Positions 32,160-45,270 of a stretch of DNA of 52,314 nt are shown here, piece by piece (the stretch's first letter is position 1; each line of letters opens with the position of its first letter). The translations under genes were made by a program, and so were the position numbers. Origin of the DNA: Gnetum montanum (taxonomy: Eukaryota; Streptophyta; Gnetopsida; Gnetales; Gnetaceae); the NCBI GenBank assembly GCA_015680685.1, contig MNCI01026919.1:4904-57217 (forward strand), given 5' to 3'. The notes under the pieces were generated by a model. The model worked only from the letters and a program-made list of their open reading frames with translations. It was not told the origin of the DNA and made no database searches.

Positions 32160-33206
32160 AGTATCTTGATGCTTATATTTTTCTATTCTTCTTTTCTTCA
32201 TTGATTTTAACTTTCACCAAAGCTTTTTGTAGCTTCACTACTTTGTTGGACAAATCTTTCATTAATTGTCCCTTATCATATTCTTTGGTTTGTGACTCTT
32301 ACTTTATCTTAATACAAGCTAGTCTTGTAATGCTTTAAGTTGAGAAAAATCTTGCATAGGAATCATAATCTTTTCTTCTCTTTTTTTTGCATTGTGAAAA
32401 TCTCTTCATTATTCAAGTTCAATTGTCTTTCTAATTGTATAGATTTACTAAAGAAGTCATTCAATGTGAGTAAGTTTGGAGTTCTTAACTATATTGAAAT
32501 ATGGGATTCACAACCTTGAGATAGATGTCTCCAAGCATTTCATCTAATGGTCTATACTACCTTTGAAAGAGTCCATAAATTCATTGAAATTTAATGTTAA
32601 AATCTCTAATTGAATCTTTGACTCCTTTCCTAACTTGTATTATCCCATAATACAATTGTTGTTGATCTAATTGATTGCCAAATTGAGCTATGAAAAGATT
32701 TTTCATATCATCCCAACTTGTGAGACTATTTCTTGGCAAGTTAGAATACCAAATCTGAGCCATATCCTTGAAATTTGCTACAAATAATCTACATGCTTGA
32801 TCTTGATGTTGAATATTTACATGAGCTAAAGCTAACTCAAATAGGTAAATTTACACTTTAGCTAAGTAAGCTTTTCCATGAATCAAAGGCTCAGGAAAAT
32901 ATTTGTAAACTGCCTTAAGAATATTGTTGTAGTTTTGAATCCTAATGGTGTAACTCCTCACCAAGGATTTTCCATCCTATTAGAGTTCCTTTTGATTGTT
33001 GAACTCTTATATTTCTTTGACATTCTCTTATAGACTAATAAACTAGATAAAAAGAGTGATCTTATTACCCTTCTAGGCTTTACTCCACTACTTCTCCCAA
33101 ACTCAAAAACCTTCTTCTATTCTTTTTCTAATGAATAATTAATCTTATGATCAAAAAATTATTTAGGACTTTTGAAATCTTCCAAGCTACCACTTTTCTT
33201 GGCCAT
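32160..33206 (-). pseudogene. Gag relic of the Tat/Ogre-like element
   Basis: Starts MAKKSGSLEDFKSPK at 33206 then meets a stop. The capsid core is at 32763-32581 (AQIWYSNLPRNSLTSWDDM, NLFIAQFGNQ, GVKDSIRDFNIKF). The usual retrotransposon gag pattern W-x(2)-L...SW-x(2)-L is evident. Multiple stops. Confidence 0.65.
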
Positions 33207-33349
33207 TAACTCAAAATAATAGCTAATTTACTTTCAAGCCCTCCTAGCAAAAAAATAATTGTTGTTGGGCTAGGACTATTGATTTATTTAAATGTAATAA
33301 ACTTAGGTAACAAATGTTCTACCCTCCTTCTAGTGTCAAAAGAACTATT

Positions 33350-35660
33350 GGCGACTGCTTGGGACTACCAATGCTGGTGGCCTCTAGTATCATGACCTTG
33401 GGGATCATGAAAAGAGAAGATATTCCTCAACATAGGGTTTAGGTGCTTTCTGGTCTTCTAGCAACACCAAGGCCTAGATACCTTCAAATAAAATTAGTGG
33501 TTATGCAACAAACTAAATGTGAGTATGTGCTTGTTATTGCAAATGTTGAAATGCTTAGGTTCATGTATGAAATTATAGCTGCCTATCATAAAAGAAATTC
33601 GGCTGGCTTTGTCAAATAATATGAGCTATTTAAGATTCCTATTTTGTTAAATCACTTAGTCTATATAGTTCCTATAGTACGCTACTTAAAACACATAAAA
33701 TTTCACAAAAATGATTAAGCAAAATTTTTCCAATCTACTCCTAGTTTTCCCCAAAGAGAAAACTCCATAAGAAAACTAGAAATAGAGTGAGATTCAATGG
33801 ATTTTAGAAAAAGAAAAGAAAGTAAAGCAAATTTGTATAAATCTCAAACATTTAGGAAAGGTAAATTAAAAATGATGAAACACTTCATAATAAAATTATT
33901 CCAATTTAATCTAAGTATTAAAAATTGCTCAAACCTTTTGAGGTTAATAAGAAAATTCATAAAAGATAATCTTATTCACTACCAAAATGTTTTGTAAACC
34001 ACAAGTACAAGCTTCTAGTTGGCTAGCCAATAGTTTTCAATAATTGCAAACATTAGAACCAATAGAAAAATCTAATAATTTTTTAAATTAGAATTCAAAG
34101 GCAATGAACTTTAGAAAAATGAAGCTATTTCAAACAAGCCAAAGTATTAAGGACTCTCTAAATCCTCTAATCTCAAATAGGTAATTTTAACAAGACTTGG
34201 CTATTAAAATTCTCAAGATGATTTTCTAAGATAACATAAGCTCTTCTATAGCAAACCTTAATCAAAGTCTAATATTGCACAAAACGAAGCTATAAGAAAA
34301 ATCTAGAAAATCCCAAAATTAAATGTCAAGCACATTACTATCTAGACCATTAGCTAAGTAACTAAAACAAAATGGGAAGAAAGGAACTCATAGGATTAAA
34401 ACCAAGCAGCCAAATTCATATCTTTAGCAATCCATGATTTTACAATATTCAATGTTGTGTTTACCAATTTTCCTTGAAAAAAATTCCCTTTTTCTCATAA
34501 TATTGAAGCCTTTTTATAGTAGCTTCATGGTAGTTACATTCATCATTGAAGGTTAAGGTAAATATTAAATATCTAGGGAATATGTTTAGAACTACCTTAA
34601 GACATTGTAACTTCTATAGGAAGTTATGAGAAAATCAAGCCATAGTTGGCAAGTGTCTTCTTAGCAATTAAAACCTTACAAATATCAAGAAGATCTATTT
34701 ATAACTTCCATGGAAGGTTATAAATTTCATTGGAAATTTTTAATTCCCAAAAAAATTAAAGTTATACTATCAAATGATTATGAATTCCCCCCTTTCAAAT
34801 TGTAAACTTTCCATTTTGAAATTACTAGTTGTAATTCAAATAAACCATAAGTTTTTTTGTGATGATTTGTTTTTTTAAATAAAATTTTTATTAAGGCCAT
34901 GACACCATGCCACCTCCATTGCACATGGTTCTTGTGTGTCTTGTATTCCCTAATTTTGCTCCTAAATCTTGCTATTATGGTTTTGTAGGCATGGTACCCT
35001 TGTTAGCATCGTCCTTAGTCTTTACGCTCCTTATTCCACTTAGTGCTACTACAAAATAGCCACCTCCATCATGAACTAGAAATTTGAAGATTCATACCCT
35101 ACTCTGGTTCTCACCATGTCTACAGCTTGTTGTTGTTTGATTCTTTGTATGGTAAAACTTGTGTGTGGGTGGTTGGAGAGGAGCTTCCATTCAAATTTCT
35201 AATGCTGTTGTCGAGAAATTTACCATGATGAATATCCTTTGCTTAGGGTTCTTCAACCTGCATTTTTTGAAGTATATGATAGCCACTGCTTTAGGGCTTC
35301 TTTTGATTTTAAATGTAAAACCAAATGTCTAATGCCTGTAGGTTTGCCATGCTCATTTTTCCTCTGGAACACCAATTTTATATACCTCCTCTTATGAATT
35401 ATAGGGCTTGCATTCTTTTGCAAGTATTTGAAATTTTATTTGCTTGCTGCACTTCATATTGTCATGTTATTTTCTGCAGTGAGGGTTTCTCTTTTGAAAT
35501 GATGATGAAGTTCTTTTACAAAAAATTTTGTTGAATTTTTCAACCATCTTTTAACAAGAATCTATTTTACTTTGTCTTAAAATTATGATCTTGTTTTGCC
35601 AACATTCATCAAATGTGGCTGAGCCTTTAAACTGGATATTTTCCTCTTGTTTTTTTTTTG
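33350..35660. other. AT-rich non-coding stretch, possibly interior of a long LTR
   Basis: No domain on either strand. It lies between the primer-site-like sequence of the minus-strand element and the repeat that matches its 3' LTR, so it may be the rest of a long 5' LTR (about 2.9 kb in all). Confidence 0.4.
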
Positions 35661-36297
35661 AAATTCATAACTCCTCAACTTAATTTTATACCACTATTTG
35701 GAAGCCATTGTAGATTGAATATGACAATATGAAATGCAATGACCACAACATAAGAATTGATCTTTATGTAATGCAATTACTTATCAATTTTCCTATGAAG
35801 TTCTTGCATACTTTTAGGGAAAATGGATGTACAAATTTATCCACTTTATTTTTGGTCATTCTTTGAAACATCCAATTTACTACTAAAACTAAAATTGATT
35901 AATTGATACAATGTAAGAACCAATGGTGATACAATTGCAATGCATTGTATTATAATTCTCAAATTTCACCTTCACCATTATACACATTTTTTTACATGGG
36001 AAAACCACAAATTCTCCATCCTTAGGTTGGAAACATCTTACTAAGCTTTCATTAATTCCATGCCTTTGGAATTATGAACAAAAACTCAAAACGTGCACAC
36101 CTTGAATATAAAGAGCACTTTTCAATTTTTTTTCTTTAACACCTTTCTCCACCATGCTTCTCACTATTGCCATTTTAAATAAATAATTAAAATTTTATCT
36201 TTGAATCACCATTGAAAAGCTAAATTGGCCAATTTAGTTCTTAACATTTTCTCATAAAATTTGCTCCATCAAAATGGTGTAAATGTGACAACTAGTG
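35661..36297 (-). repeat. Direct repeat of 26967-27603 (start of 5' LTR)
   Basis: About 630 bp, same orientation, diverged. On the minus strand both begin near a GCACTTACACC / TCACATTTACACC block and end near AGTTATGAATTTC. Confidence 0.65.
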
Positions 36298-36408
36298 CTT
36301 TAGTGAAGAAAGGCACAAAAGGGTCACAGGTAGCAATACAAGGTTGAAAAGAAGAGCTACCTAAAATTATGGCATAAGGCCATAGAGTGGTGGAAATATG
36401 AACTATTT

Positions 36409-36871
36409 ATGTGGAGAATAAGTGTGGAAGATATTTTTAGTATGCTTGTAGAATCAATAGTGATCATTTATTCTCCTACTCCTTGGATCATACTATGTCT
36501 AGGGAAACTATCACAACTAATCTTTCTCATATTTTTCCTGAGTGGACGAATATAGAGAGGAGAAAGATCTTGATGGGTGTGGATTTGAAAGGAATAGACT
36601 AGGCTAATATGATTAAAGAGTAGATTCTTCACAAATTGGAAACTAGCCTCAACAACTTTGCTTCCAAAGACATCACTCTAGAATCCTCTAAGGTTTGCAT
36701 CGATGTATCTCAAAATTTCTATGTTATATTTTTATTTAATGTTTTGTTACTTTATAGTTATGCTTCCTAGCCATCATGTTCACTAACTATTTTCATGCTT
36801 TGCTATCTACAGGTCCTAGGTGATGATGATGATGACTTTGGTGATGATCCTTCTCCTCCTTCTGCAACTTA
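36409..36871 (+). pseudogene. Spliced gene fragment, last two exons, family unknown
   Basis: A plus-strand frame reads GRYF, SDHLFSYSLDHTMSRETI, HIFPEWTNIERRKILMGVDL and NNFASKDITLESSK up to AAG|GTTTGC at about 36703. A 110-base intron-like stretch ends CTACAG at 36813. The next exon reads LGDDDDDFGDDPSPPSAT and a stop at 36871. Three in-frame TAG codons break the first exon. The acidic tail and the clean splice frame suggest a former coding gene, either captured by a transposon or part of one. I cannot name it. Confidence 0.4.
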
Positions 36872-37330
36872 GTTTTAGCTATTGTTGGACTAGTTATATT
36901 GTTGTTTTGGTTGTAGTGTTATAGTTGTTTTCATTTAGCTATCATAGCCTAGGAGACTATGTAATACTTTTGTTGTTCTATGTTACATAGTGTAACTATG
37001 ACTATGGATATTTATTTATTTATTGGTTATTATCACATAATGTGATTATGGCTACTATCTTGGTTTTAACTTTAAAACACATTTTCTTATGTTTTATAAT
37101 TTCTATGTAATTTCATGTTTTTTACTTTTTGATGTTGTTTTAATTTTTTTTATGAACATAAATTGTAACTTGATGCAAAAACGTAAAATAAGGATGTATG
37201 AAAAATTGGTAATGATAAAGTACTAAAGTAAAAGCCATAAGGCAAATAAGTAAAGATGTAAAGAAAAAAAATAAAAACAAACCTATAGGTTAAACTATAG
37301 AAGAAAGAAGAAAAAATGAGCAAAATGTTT
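36872..37330. other. AT-rich spacer, nothing recognised
   Basis: Low-complexity T-rich then A-rich sequence without motifs. It may contain the 3' UTR of the fragment to its left. Confidence 0.5.
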
Positions 37331-40300
37331 ATTTATGCAACTATCTTCAAATCTTTGAGAGATTAGGGACTTTATATGATTTCTATTACACAATCCTATA
37401 CTTCCCATTTTCTTTAATTATGATGTTGAATGGAAGATGCTCCGTTGTTTTGTTTGTGTCCTCAGCATTGTTGGTTTTAGCTTGGTTAATCTTGTTGTTA
37501 TTTTTAGCTTTGTTTTTTGCTATAGGATTTTCTTCTTGAAACTCCACTTCAAATCCTTGTGGACTATGATCTTACCTTCCTTGTAAGGTAGGTGGATTTC
37601 TTGATGGATTTGTGAAGAGATTGCACATAGTTTAGCTAACTGAGGCCTCCCTAGAATTAGGTTGAAACTTGGTATCTCTTTCATCATAAGGAAATTAGCA
37701 ATTGTGGGGTACTATTTCCTTGACATGAAGTCTAACTTAATTTATTCCCTTGCTGCTATGCATGATCCATTAAATGATTTGAGTGTGATAGTAGAGATAT
37801 TATGTATATGTTTGATCAAGCCTAAATGCTCTATAATAGAAAAGGGGATAATTTTTTTTGGTCACCCCTTCATCTACATGTACTTTGTGAATCTTATACT
37901 GGCCAGCTCTAATTGTTATAAAGAGAGGAGCCCTAGACACCTTGAGATGTTGAGGCTTGATCTTCATCTCACTATCATGAAACATTAAGGTGGTTGACTT
38001 TGTGTCTTATTGGGATGAGGATGGTACTATCATAATATGGATAGAATCCTCACTAGTTGGGATATCCTCGATTAAAGGAATTGAAGTTAGCATCTTCATT
38101 AAGGCTTCACAATGGATAAGGAAGCTCATAACAAAATTGTATAAGCTCAAAAAAGTATTCTTTTATTTTAATAAAAGCTTAAATTGCTCCATGGTAGAGA
38201 GGAAGGCTTGATCATTGTTTTTCATCTTGTCAATTTTATTGGCCTTAATCTCTTTCATTCTACCTAAAATTTTGACCTTATGTTTTAATGGTTATTGTTT
38301 TGTCCATTTTTTATTCACTTGTTTTTTTTACCTTCCTTGGGTTAGCTAGTGGATGCAGTTTTGGTGTTAAAATCGATTAGTATGACTACAATTGAAATAG
38401 GCTTTGGTGGGTCTACCTCCTTCCATATCTTTGGTTGGTTAGTGCCCTTAGCCTTAGGCTTAGGAACTAGCTTTTTTTGTTATTTTTGAGACGATTTCTT
38501 ATGGTTTGGTTGGGAAGAAGTTGAGGTATTGGCTACAATAGGAGGATGTTGGTTAACTTAGATCACAATCTTATTCATAGAGGAAAGGAGAACTCTAATG
38601 AAAAATGATTTTTTGAAAGGTGCTTGTGGTGTTATCCTTATGACAAAAGAAGTCCTTGAACTCATAGAAGTTGAAGCCCTTTCATCACAAGGAGGTACAC
38701 GAACCACAAACAACTCTCTAGTAGGTGTAAGTTTGTCATGTATGTTGAAGGTTTCTATGGTGAATTGTTTATTACTTACGTTAAGAGGGTATTTTTATAC
38801 CTACATTAGCTAATTTTGGGGCCTTACAGGGCTAGATGCATTTAGTACCAACTCTCCACTATCAAACATGTTTTGCATATAATCTTTTAAGGTTAAAAAG
38901 AAATTGATATTATGGCTAGGAAGTTGTTGATAGTGATAGAATAGGTCTAACTTGAAGCATTTAGGCATATGGAGATCATCTTTCATAGCTATAGTTGAAT
39001 CTTTAATGATCTCACATAGGCAATCATACCTCTTACGAGCTTTCTTAGATAGTTACTTATACTAAATGTGATCACTCTTGAGGAGCTGATTGAGAAGCTT
39101 AGATGGTTTCAAAGGAAGCTTGGTATACTTAGATCTATATTTTCTCTTAAAGCTAGGCTTAGGCAGGTTAGATGTAGAAGCACTTGATGTTGATGGTTGG
39201 GGAGAAATGATAGGGATCTTATGTTGCATGGTTTTTAACCCCTGTATGATTTTAGGCTCTTTGGCCATGATGGCCACAATGGCATGTTTTTGCTTACCAT
39301 TGTTCTTATCTTGTTTAGTATGTTGATTATTATAGGTTACATACATAGGGTTGTTAATGTTTTTGGATATGTTCTCTATGTTCTTAACTTGGGAAAAGGC
39401 TTGATGTAAGGACTAGGAATCCAAAAAATAGAGCTTAGACTTAGTGAAATCATTAATCGTACCCTTGAAGATGACCAAGAGATTTGTTTCAAAGATGGGC
39501 TTAGGTATCTCATTAAGAGTAAGTTTCCATCTTTGTATAAATTTTTGGATGCGTTCAAGGGGTCCCTGTATCACTTTCATGAGTTGATCAAACATTATTT
39601 CATGTTTCAAGTTATGCTTAAAATGGTTAATAAATTGATTTATTAAGTCATCTAAGGAAGAGATAAATCCTTAGGATAATTCTTGGTACTAGCCAAGGGC
39701 TTTTCTAGTTAAGGACATAGGGAAGACACTTAACATGGTATGGGACCAAGCCTAAAATAATAAGCATTCCAAACATAAAGTGATCAAATGGGCATTGGGA
39801 TCACTTTCACCATTATATTCAATGAATTAATGGATTAGTATGCCTATAGGAAGGAAGGACTATTTGGGGGATACTAGGGCTAATTAGTTCGTCTTGGTAA
39901 AAGTTCATGACTTTTATTGCTTGCATTGTACTAGCCTTAAGCTTCTTCAACTTATGGGAAAGGCTTTGAATTGGCTGGAAAGCTTTATCTTGGCTTTGAG
40001 ATGCTTTAGCATGTTTTGTGGGTTGCATGCTTGGCTGCATGGCTTGATGTTGGGCAATAGGTTTTGGCACCATATGAAAAGGCCTTATTGCCATTACTAT
40101 AGGGTGTTAAAAATGAAGATGATGTTTACATAGGGATTTATGGAATAAAGGAANCATGTTGTGAGTTCTACATGTTGTAGCCTCACACGCTATGAGTCTT
40201 ACATGCTACAATTTTGTAGCTTATGTGAAGTATTTAAAACAAAANTGTGGAATTAGATTGGGTAATTAATGAGGGAGATGTGAACATGAAGGAAATTTGG

Positions 40301-40769
40301 AAGACTAGTTATGAAGTTTTCCCCAAGGAGGCAGGAGATGTTACTTGTGTATTATACAAGGGATTAATCATAAATTTAGGAATAGATGTTTGCAAGTTTT
40401 CCTTTTCTTGGACATCCTATTTATAGTAACCTTCAAATTTCTCTTAATCATCTCCATCCCAATCTAGGCTAGACTCCTTACTTGCTACAATTTCCTCATC
40501 ATCATCTACAAGCTAGGCTATCCTATGCATGTAAGCTCCAAAGAGCTCTATCTTGTCATATGGAAAAGGAATATATTCCTTTCCACTCCTGTGGGCAATC
40601 TAGAATTCATGCTTAGAGTCTAACTTCTCACATAGATGAAGTTATAATACTCTTGGGTAAGAGTAGCATGCACAAGCTCAAATCCTAAATTCCTAAGGGA
40701 CTATCTACACTCCATCACAATAGGGTCCTTACAATCATAGATGCAGGTAGATTGCTGGTTAGTAGCCAT
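37330..40769 (-). pseudogene. Second gag-protease relic (Tat-like Ty3 element)
   Basis: Minus-strand gag begins MATNQQSTCIYDCKDPIV at 40769 and continues in pieces with KEYIPFPYDKIELFGAYMHR. At 40094-39819 it has KASTMQAIKVMNFYQDELIS. At about 39840-39380 there is NGESDPNAHL, FPMSLTRKALG, LDDLINQFINHF and LMKVIQGPLERIQKFIQRW, typical of gag. The protease-like part at 37985-37700 has APLFITIRAGQYKIHKVHVD (VDEG where VDTG/VDSG is usual) and SFNGSC. No RT, RNase H or integrase is visible after it. Many stops. Confidence 0.55.
40155..40244. repeat. 90-bp inverted copy of 40856-40945, bounded by N bases
   Basis: Exact reverse complement, flanked by N at 40154 and 40245. Likely an assembly artefact. 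Confidence 0.85.
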
Positions 40770-40855
40770 AGTAATGATATGGTATAGTAGGATGGTAGAG
40801 GAAATATGCATACAATATAGTAGACCAACTAATTAGTCAAGATGATAAAGAATAT

Positions 40856-41200
40856 TTTTGTTTTAAATACTTCACATAAGCTACAAAATTGTAGCATGTA
40901 AGACTCATAGCGTGTGAGGCTACAACATGTAGAACTCACAACATGTAGGACTTATAGCATATGGAGGATTGTAGCATGTAAGACTATAGCTTATGGAGCT
41001 ATAGCATGTAAAGGTTTAAAGCCTATAGCTTATGGAGTTGTAGGATATGGAGAGGTGATGTCCTATAGCTTGTAGAGCTATAGCCTATGAAGGGTGTAGC
41101 CTACAAAGCTATAACTTATGGAGCTATAGCATATGAAAGGATTATAGCCTATGAAGCCATTGCTAGTGGAGCTATGGCATGTGGAAGGAATAAGCTTTAA
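40856..41200. repeat. Degenerate short-period repeat (TATAGC-TTATGGAGC type)
   Basis: More than a dozen decayed units such as TATAGCTTATGGAGCTATAGC, TAGCATGTAAGACT and TAGCCTATGAAG. It lies in the 5' region of the second gag relic. No coding content. Confidence 0.6.
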
Positions 41201-41278
41201 ATACACTACAATTGTAAAAGTAAATATTTTTAAAAAATTTTGGTTTAAATTTTCTAGCATATGTGAACAAAAAAATGN

Positions 41279-41607
41279 GCCCACAGGAGTGGAAAGGAAT
41301 ATATTCCTTTTCCATATGACAAGATAGAGCTCTTTGGAGCTTACATGCATAGGATAGCCTAGCTTGTAGATGATGATGAGGAAATTGTAGCAAGTAAGGA
41401 GTCTAGCCTAGATTGGGATGGAGATGATTAAGAGAAATTTGAAGGTTACTATAAATAGGATGTCCAAGAAAAGGAAAACTTGCAAACATCTATTCCTAAA
41501 TTTATGATTAATCCCTTGTATAATACGCAAGTAACATCTCCTGCCTCCTTGGGGAAAACTTCATAACTAGTCTTCCAAATTTCCTTCATGTTCACATCTC
41601 CCTCATT
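41279..41607. repeat. 329-bp inverted copy of 40268-40596, bounded by N bases
   Basis: Exact or near-exact reverse complement of the gag segment at 40268-40596, with N at 41278 and 41608. The bases before the first N (about 41200-41277) are repeated after the second (41609-41690). This is the pattern of a wrongly filled gap. Confidence 0.85.
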
Positions 41608-41699
41608 NTTAAATACACTACAATTGTAAAAGTAAATATTTTTTAAAAATTTTGGTTTAAATTTTCTAGCATATGTGAACAAAAAAATGTAAATAGGTT

Positions 41700-43305
41700 G
41701 TAGCATACAAAAGAGAAAGGCTAAAAACTATAAATTGCAAATAATAAACATAGAGATAGTAGTATGATTTTAAACTACCAAGGTAGTTTAGGGGGCTATG
41801 ATAGTACTATGTACTAAACTATAAGAAATTAATTTCTTTGCTTGAAAAGTGCAAAGAATGGGAGTAGCATTACATGTTGCAAATTCAAAACTAAAGGCAA
41901 AAACTATTATAAATAAAATTGATTACTAGGCCACATGCTAGCTTCTAGGAAAATCCAAAATGAATTTTGGTTTGGCCAAATGAGCTTACAGGCTAACATA
42001 TAAATAGCTAGAAAATTTTTTGTAGTAGATTTTTAGTGAGAAGTTAGATAGAGGTCCTTCTTCTAGTGCCAAAAACTATAACAACAAAAAATTTTGGTGC
42101 TGGAAAATCAAAAAATCCCATGCAAAACATTTTAACTCATAGAACCATTGGTCTGGAAAAGGATCTAGAGTGCCCTAAATGGTCTTTTCGATTGCTTAGG
42201 GACTTTGAAAGTCTATTACTGTTTATCACAAAAATGAGAATAAATTGTAATAAATACATGTAAAATGAGAATGCAATGCAAGATCTAAAAATAGGTAAAG
42301 AAAACAATATAGCCAAGTAGAAATGACTGCAAAAATTATATTAAATATAATTATCAATGAATGCAAAATAAGGGTTTGAGGAAGAGTAAAGATCAAGGAT
42401 TTTAAAGCTTAAGAAATTAATGTGCCTATTGTAATCTAGTGTAGATTGCAAGGTGTGTTCTACATAGTGTCTGAGCTATTTTTTGAATTTGATCTGCAAT
42501 GTAATAAGTTTCTACTTCATTCTTGTGCTTAGAAATTAGTATTGCTAAAGTTGTGAAAAGGCTACAAAAATTTGATGCAAAACTCTATTATTCTCTATTA
42601 AGTGTTTTGCCATGAGATTGCACAAAAAATCATAAAATATGCATCAAGTTTGCTATTTATAGGTTGTGAATCTATTGGACTAGCATTCATTATATTTTTA
42701 AAGCATTAAAAATTGTTCCTGGGGCAAAGTATAACATGTGGGCTTAAAACCCAAGTGCCACATGTTGCCCCACACATTGCCATAGCATCTGAAACTGAGA
42801 TGTATGACATGTGAAATCAAATCCCAAATCCCACACATTCCCTCACATGGTACCATTGTATGTGAAGTTGAAATGTGTAGCGTATGAAATTAAAATCCAA
42901 ATCCCATGCACTACCATAGCATGGGAAGCTAGAATGTGCAGCATATGAAATTAAAAGGTCAATTTTTATAGCTTGTGGAGTACTTTTAGCCTTCATGAGC
43001 TAGCATACCTAGGATCTGTGGGTTGTGGATCACTTTTGGACTCCACAAGATAGAATACATGGAATTCATAGTATTTAGGGCATTTTTTGCCTCCACAAGT
43101 TTGAGAAAGTGAAATTTTTAGTGTGTGGATTGCATATCTCACTTTTTCATTAAGAAATTACTTAAAATTTTACCAATATAAGGTTGTAGAATAGGGGTTT
43201 TGGTAGGAAAACAAGGTAATTATTTTGCCTTCAGATCTTTACCAAATTAGAAGAAAAAATTTTGGTTATGAACTTTCATGTGCAACATGAATTTTTCCTT
43301 GAGGT
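41700..43305. other. AT-rich stretch: probable LTR of the second gag relic, and a repeat block
   Basis: No coding domain. Near 42066 the minus strand reads TTTTTGGCACTAGAAGAAGG, similar to the primer-site-like sequence at 33330-33350. Blocks of the CACATG/GTGTGG type (as at 16.8-17.9 kb) appear at 42735-43100. It may be the LTR of the minus-strand relic at 37.3-40.8 kb. Confidence 0.4.
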
Positions 43306-43307
43306 AT

Positions 43308-44246
43308 TTCATATAACATCTTATGCTCCTGATTTATACCTAGATAGATTTTATGAACAACAATAAGATGATGATTGATTCCCATTCATAGTAGTACTTT
43401 GACTTAGAATATAATTTACATTCAATATAATTTATTTCACATGCAATTAGTTTACCATTTATATTTGCCTGAACTTTGTTAATATTTAGTTTTCTTTGCA
43501 CATAGGATTTTTCAGAATAAGTGTGACCACTTTGAATTTAACATATGCTAGCATGGTAATCCAATAATGTTATTTGTTATTAGCCCATTAGAATTATGTT
43601 TGGTAATTCCAATAGTGAATATATGTTTTGACACTCATCACATTAGAAGTAACTAGACTTTTCATATCTCATTGAGACTAAAACAGAATCAATTTTAATA
43701 TGTTTTTAATATTTTAGTCTTAATCATTTAACATCAATCACATACTTTAATTACATTTGACCATATGAGTTAATGACCATCACAAGTGTAATTAGAAAGA
43801 TAATGATCTGTAATCATACTTAATGATCTAGATACCACACAAATCTACATATTATGATTAGGTGACCCAAGAATGCTTATTTTTGTATAGTTAGGTATAG
43901 GATATACTCATCCATTATTATTGACATCGTTATTGAGGAGTTGGTGTTAGTTATCTCGATTAGTCTTATTCATTTACAATCATTATTGGAACTTGATGAT
44001 TTATTCTTTAAAAAAATATTATTAGTTTATCAAGCCATATATGCTAATTTCAAGATGTTTTTTTGCTAAAAAAGATGATTCCCCACTAACAAATAATTTT
44101 ACAAGGGAAAATGATAGAACAACAAGAAATCATAATAATATACCTATTAAAGTTAAAGTCATATACTAACATTTAGATCCTTATTATCCAAAGTTTGTCT
44201 TTATCTTACACTAGGATGAACAAATGAGATTAAGAGACCTAGAAGT
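43308..44246 (+). mobile_element. Old LTR-gag relic, cut by the next insertion
   Basis: 43308-43919 is a decayed copy of the right two-thirds of the LTR at 44247-45145 (ACTTTGACTTAGA, GTTTGGTAATTCCAATAGTG). A worn primer site follows (TTGACATCGTTATTGAGG), then a gag start near 44060 with PYYPKFVFILH-DEQMRL, the family hallmark. It ends where the next element begins. Confidence 0.6.
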
Positions 44247-45145
44247 TAATGAGATATGATTTGTTGCATCCACTAGGCCCTATTGAGTAGTCCTCGTCGA
44301 TGCAGTCTATTGTGTCCACTAGGCCCTATTGATGCAGTCTATTGCGTCAATGTGGCCTCATTGATGCAATATATATTTTTGCCTATAAATACATGTGCTC
44401 CTACCATGTATTGACATCAATTCTTTCATCAATAAAGTAGCCAAACTCTTCCAATTTTATTTTGTAATATTAGAGAATAGTTAAGGAGTGCCTGTAGTGT
44501 GGATCTGAGTTAGTTGTATGACATCTTATTCAAGTGGAAATATACCTGGACATATTTCATGAATGATAATAACATTAAGATTGATTCTTATTCATTGCAG
44601 CACTTTGACTTAGATTAAATTTACTTTTAATGCAATTTATATTCCATGTAGTTAGTTAATATTTACATTTCCATGCATGTTAATGAATTGGTGGAATGAG
44701 CACGACCAATTTTGGGCATAACCACATATTCGCTTGCTAATCCTAGTAGTGTTATTGCTTTGTTTGCCTAGTAGCATAACGTTTGGTAATTCCAATAGTG
44801 GATACGTGGGTTCAAGATGTGTACAGCTAGTTGGGAATGGACACTCATTGCATGTAGGCTAGTTTAGACTTTACTTTCCATTGTTAATTAGTTTAAATAA
44901 ATGATTTCTTCATTATTATTAGGAGTAGCATAAGGCCAAAACAACATCAAGAATCACATGTCTCACTTTGGACTAAATCATACGTCACAAAGCTACCACT
45001 AGTCCAAGTGGGAAGATAGCAAACTATGATTAAGACATAATGATCTAGATGCCACAACTAGTCCCATCTATGGAATTTGACCAGATTGTGCATGAACACT
45101 TCTGATTCATATAGTTGGGCGTAGGGGGTACTTTGCGGCTCATCA
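44247..45145 (+). repeat. 5' LTR (899 bp) of the outer nested element
   Basis: Starts TAATGAGATATG (TG lost to TA), ends CGGCTCATCA, then primer site TTGGCACCATTTCTAGGGAT. TATA box CCTATAAATACATG near 44380. Matches 50190-50853 closely. Confidence 0.8.
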
Positions 45146-45270
45146 TTGGCACCATTTCTAGGGATGGTGCTAGTTATCTAGATTAGTTATACTATACACA
45201 ATCACTGTAAATGCATTAATGAACTATCTTTTAGAAAATATTAAGTCACACACATCATACACCAACAACA

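Larger units (their letters stand above)
26967..36297 (-). mobile_element. Decayed Tat/Ogre-like Ty3 LTR retrotransposon
   Basis: Minus-strand order: 5' LTR start (36297), gag (33206-32160), protease (31629-31390), RNase H-like domain (31063-30664), first half of RT (30205-29935), integrase (29895-29422), integrase C-terminal part (29254-28949), an extra ORF (28335-27821), purine tract, 3' LTR (27603-26967). The middle of RT through the integrase start is deleted: the RT block ...VGYSGYN is followed at once by CYKCQIHG. The 5' LTR may run to about 33350, where TTTTGACACTAGAAGGAGGG resembles a primer site also seen near 42070. Every domain has stops and lost catalytic residues, so it is dead. 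Confidence 0.65.

Noticed and set aside
41078-41706. Three overlapping minus ORFs, two of them containing N
   Set aside because: They fall in the duplicated, inverted assembly patch; their peptides repeat 40.2-40.6 kb.
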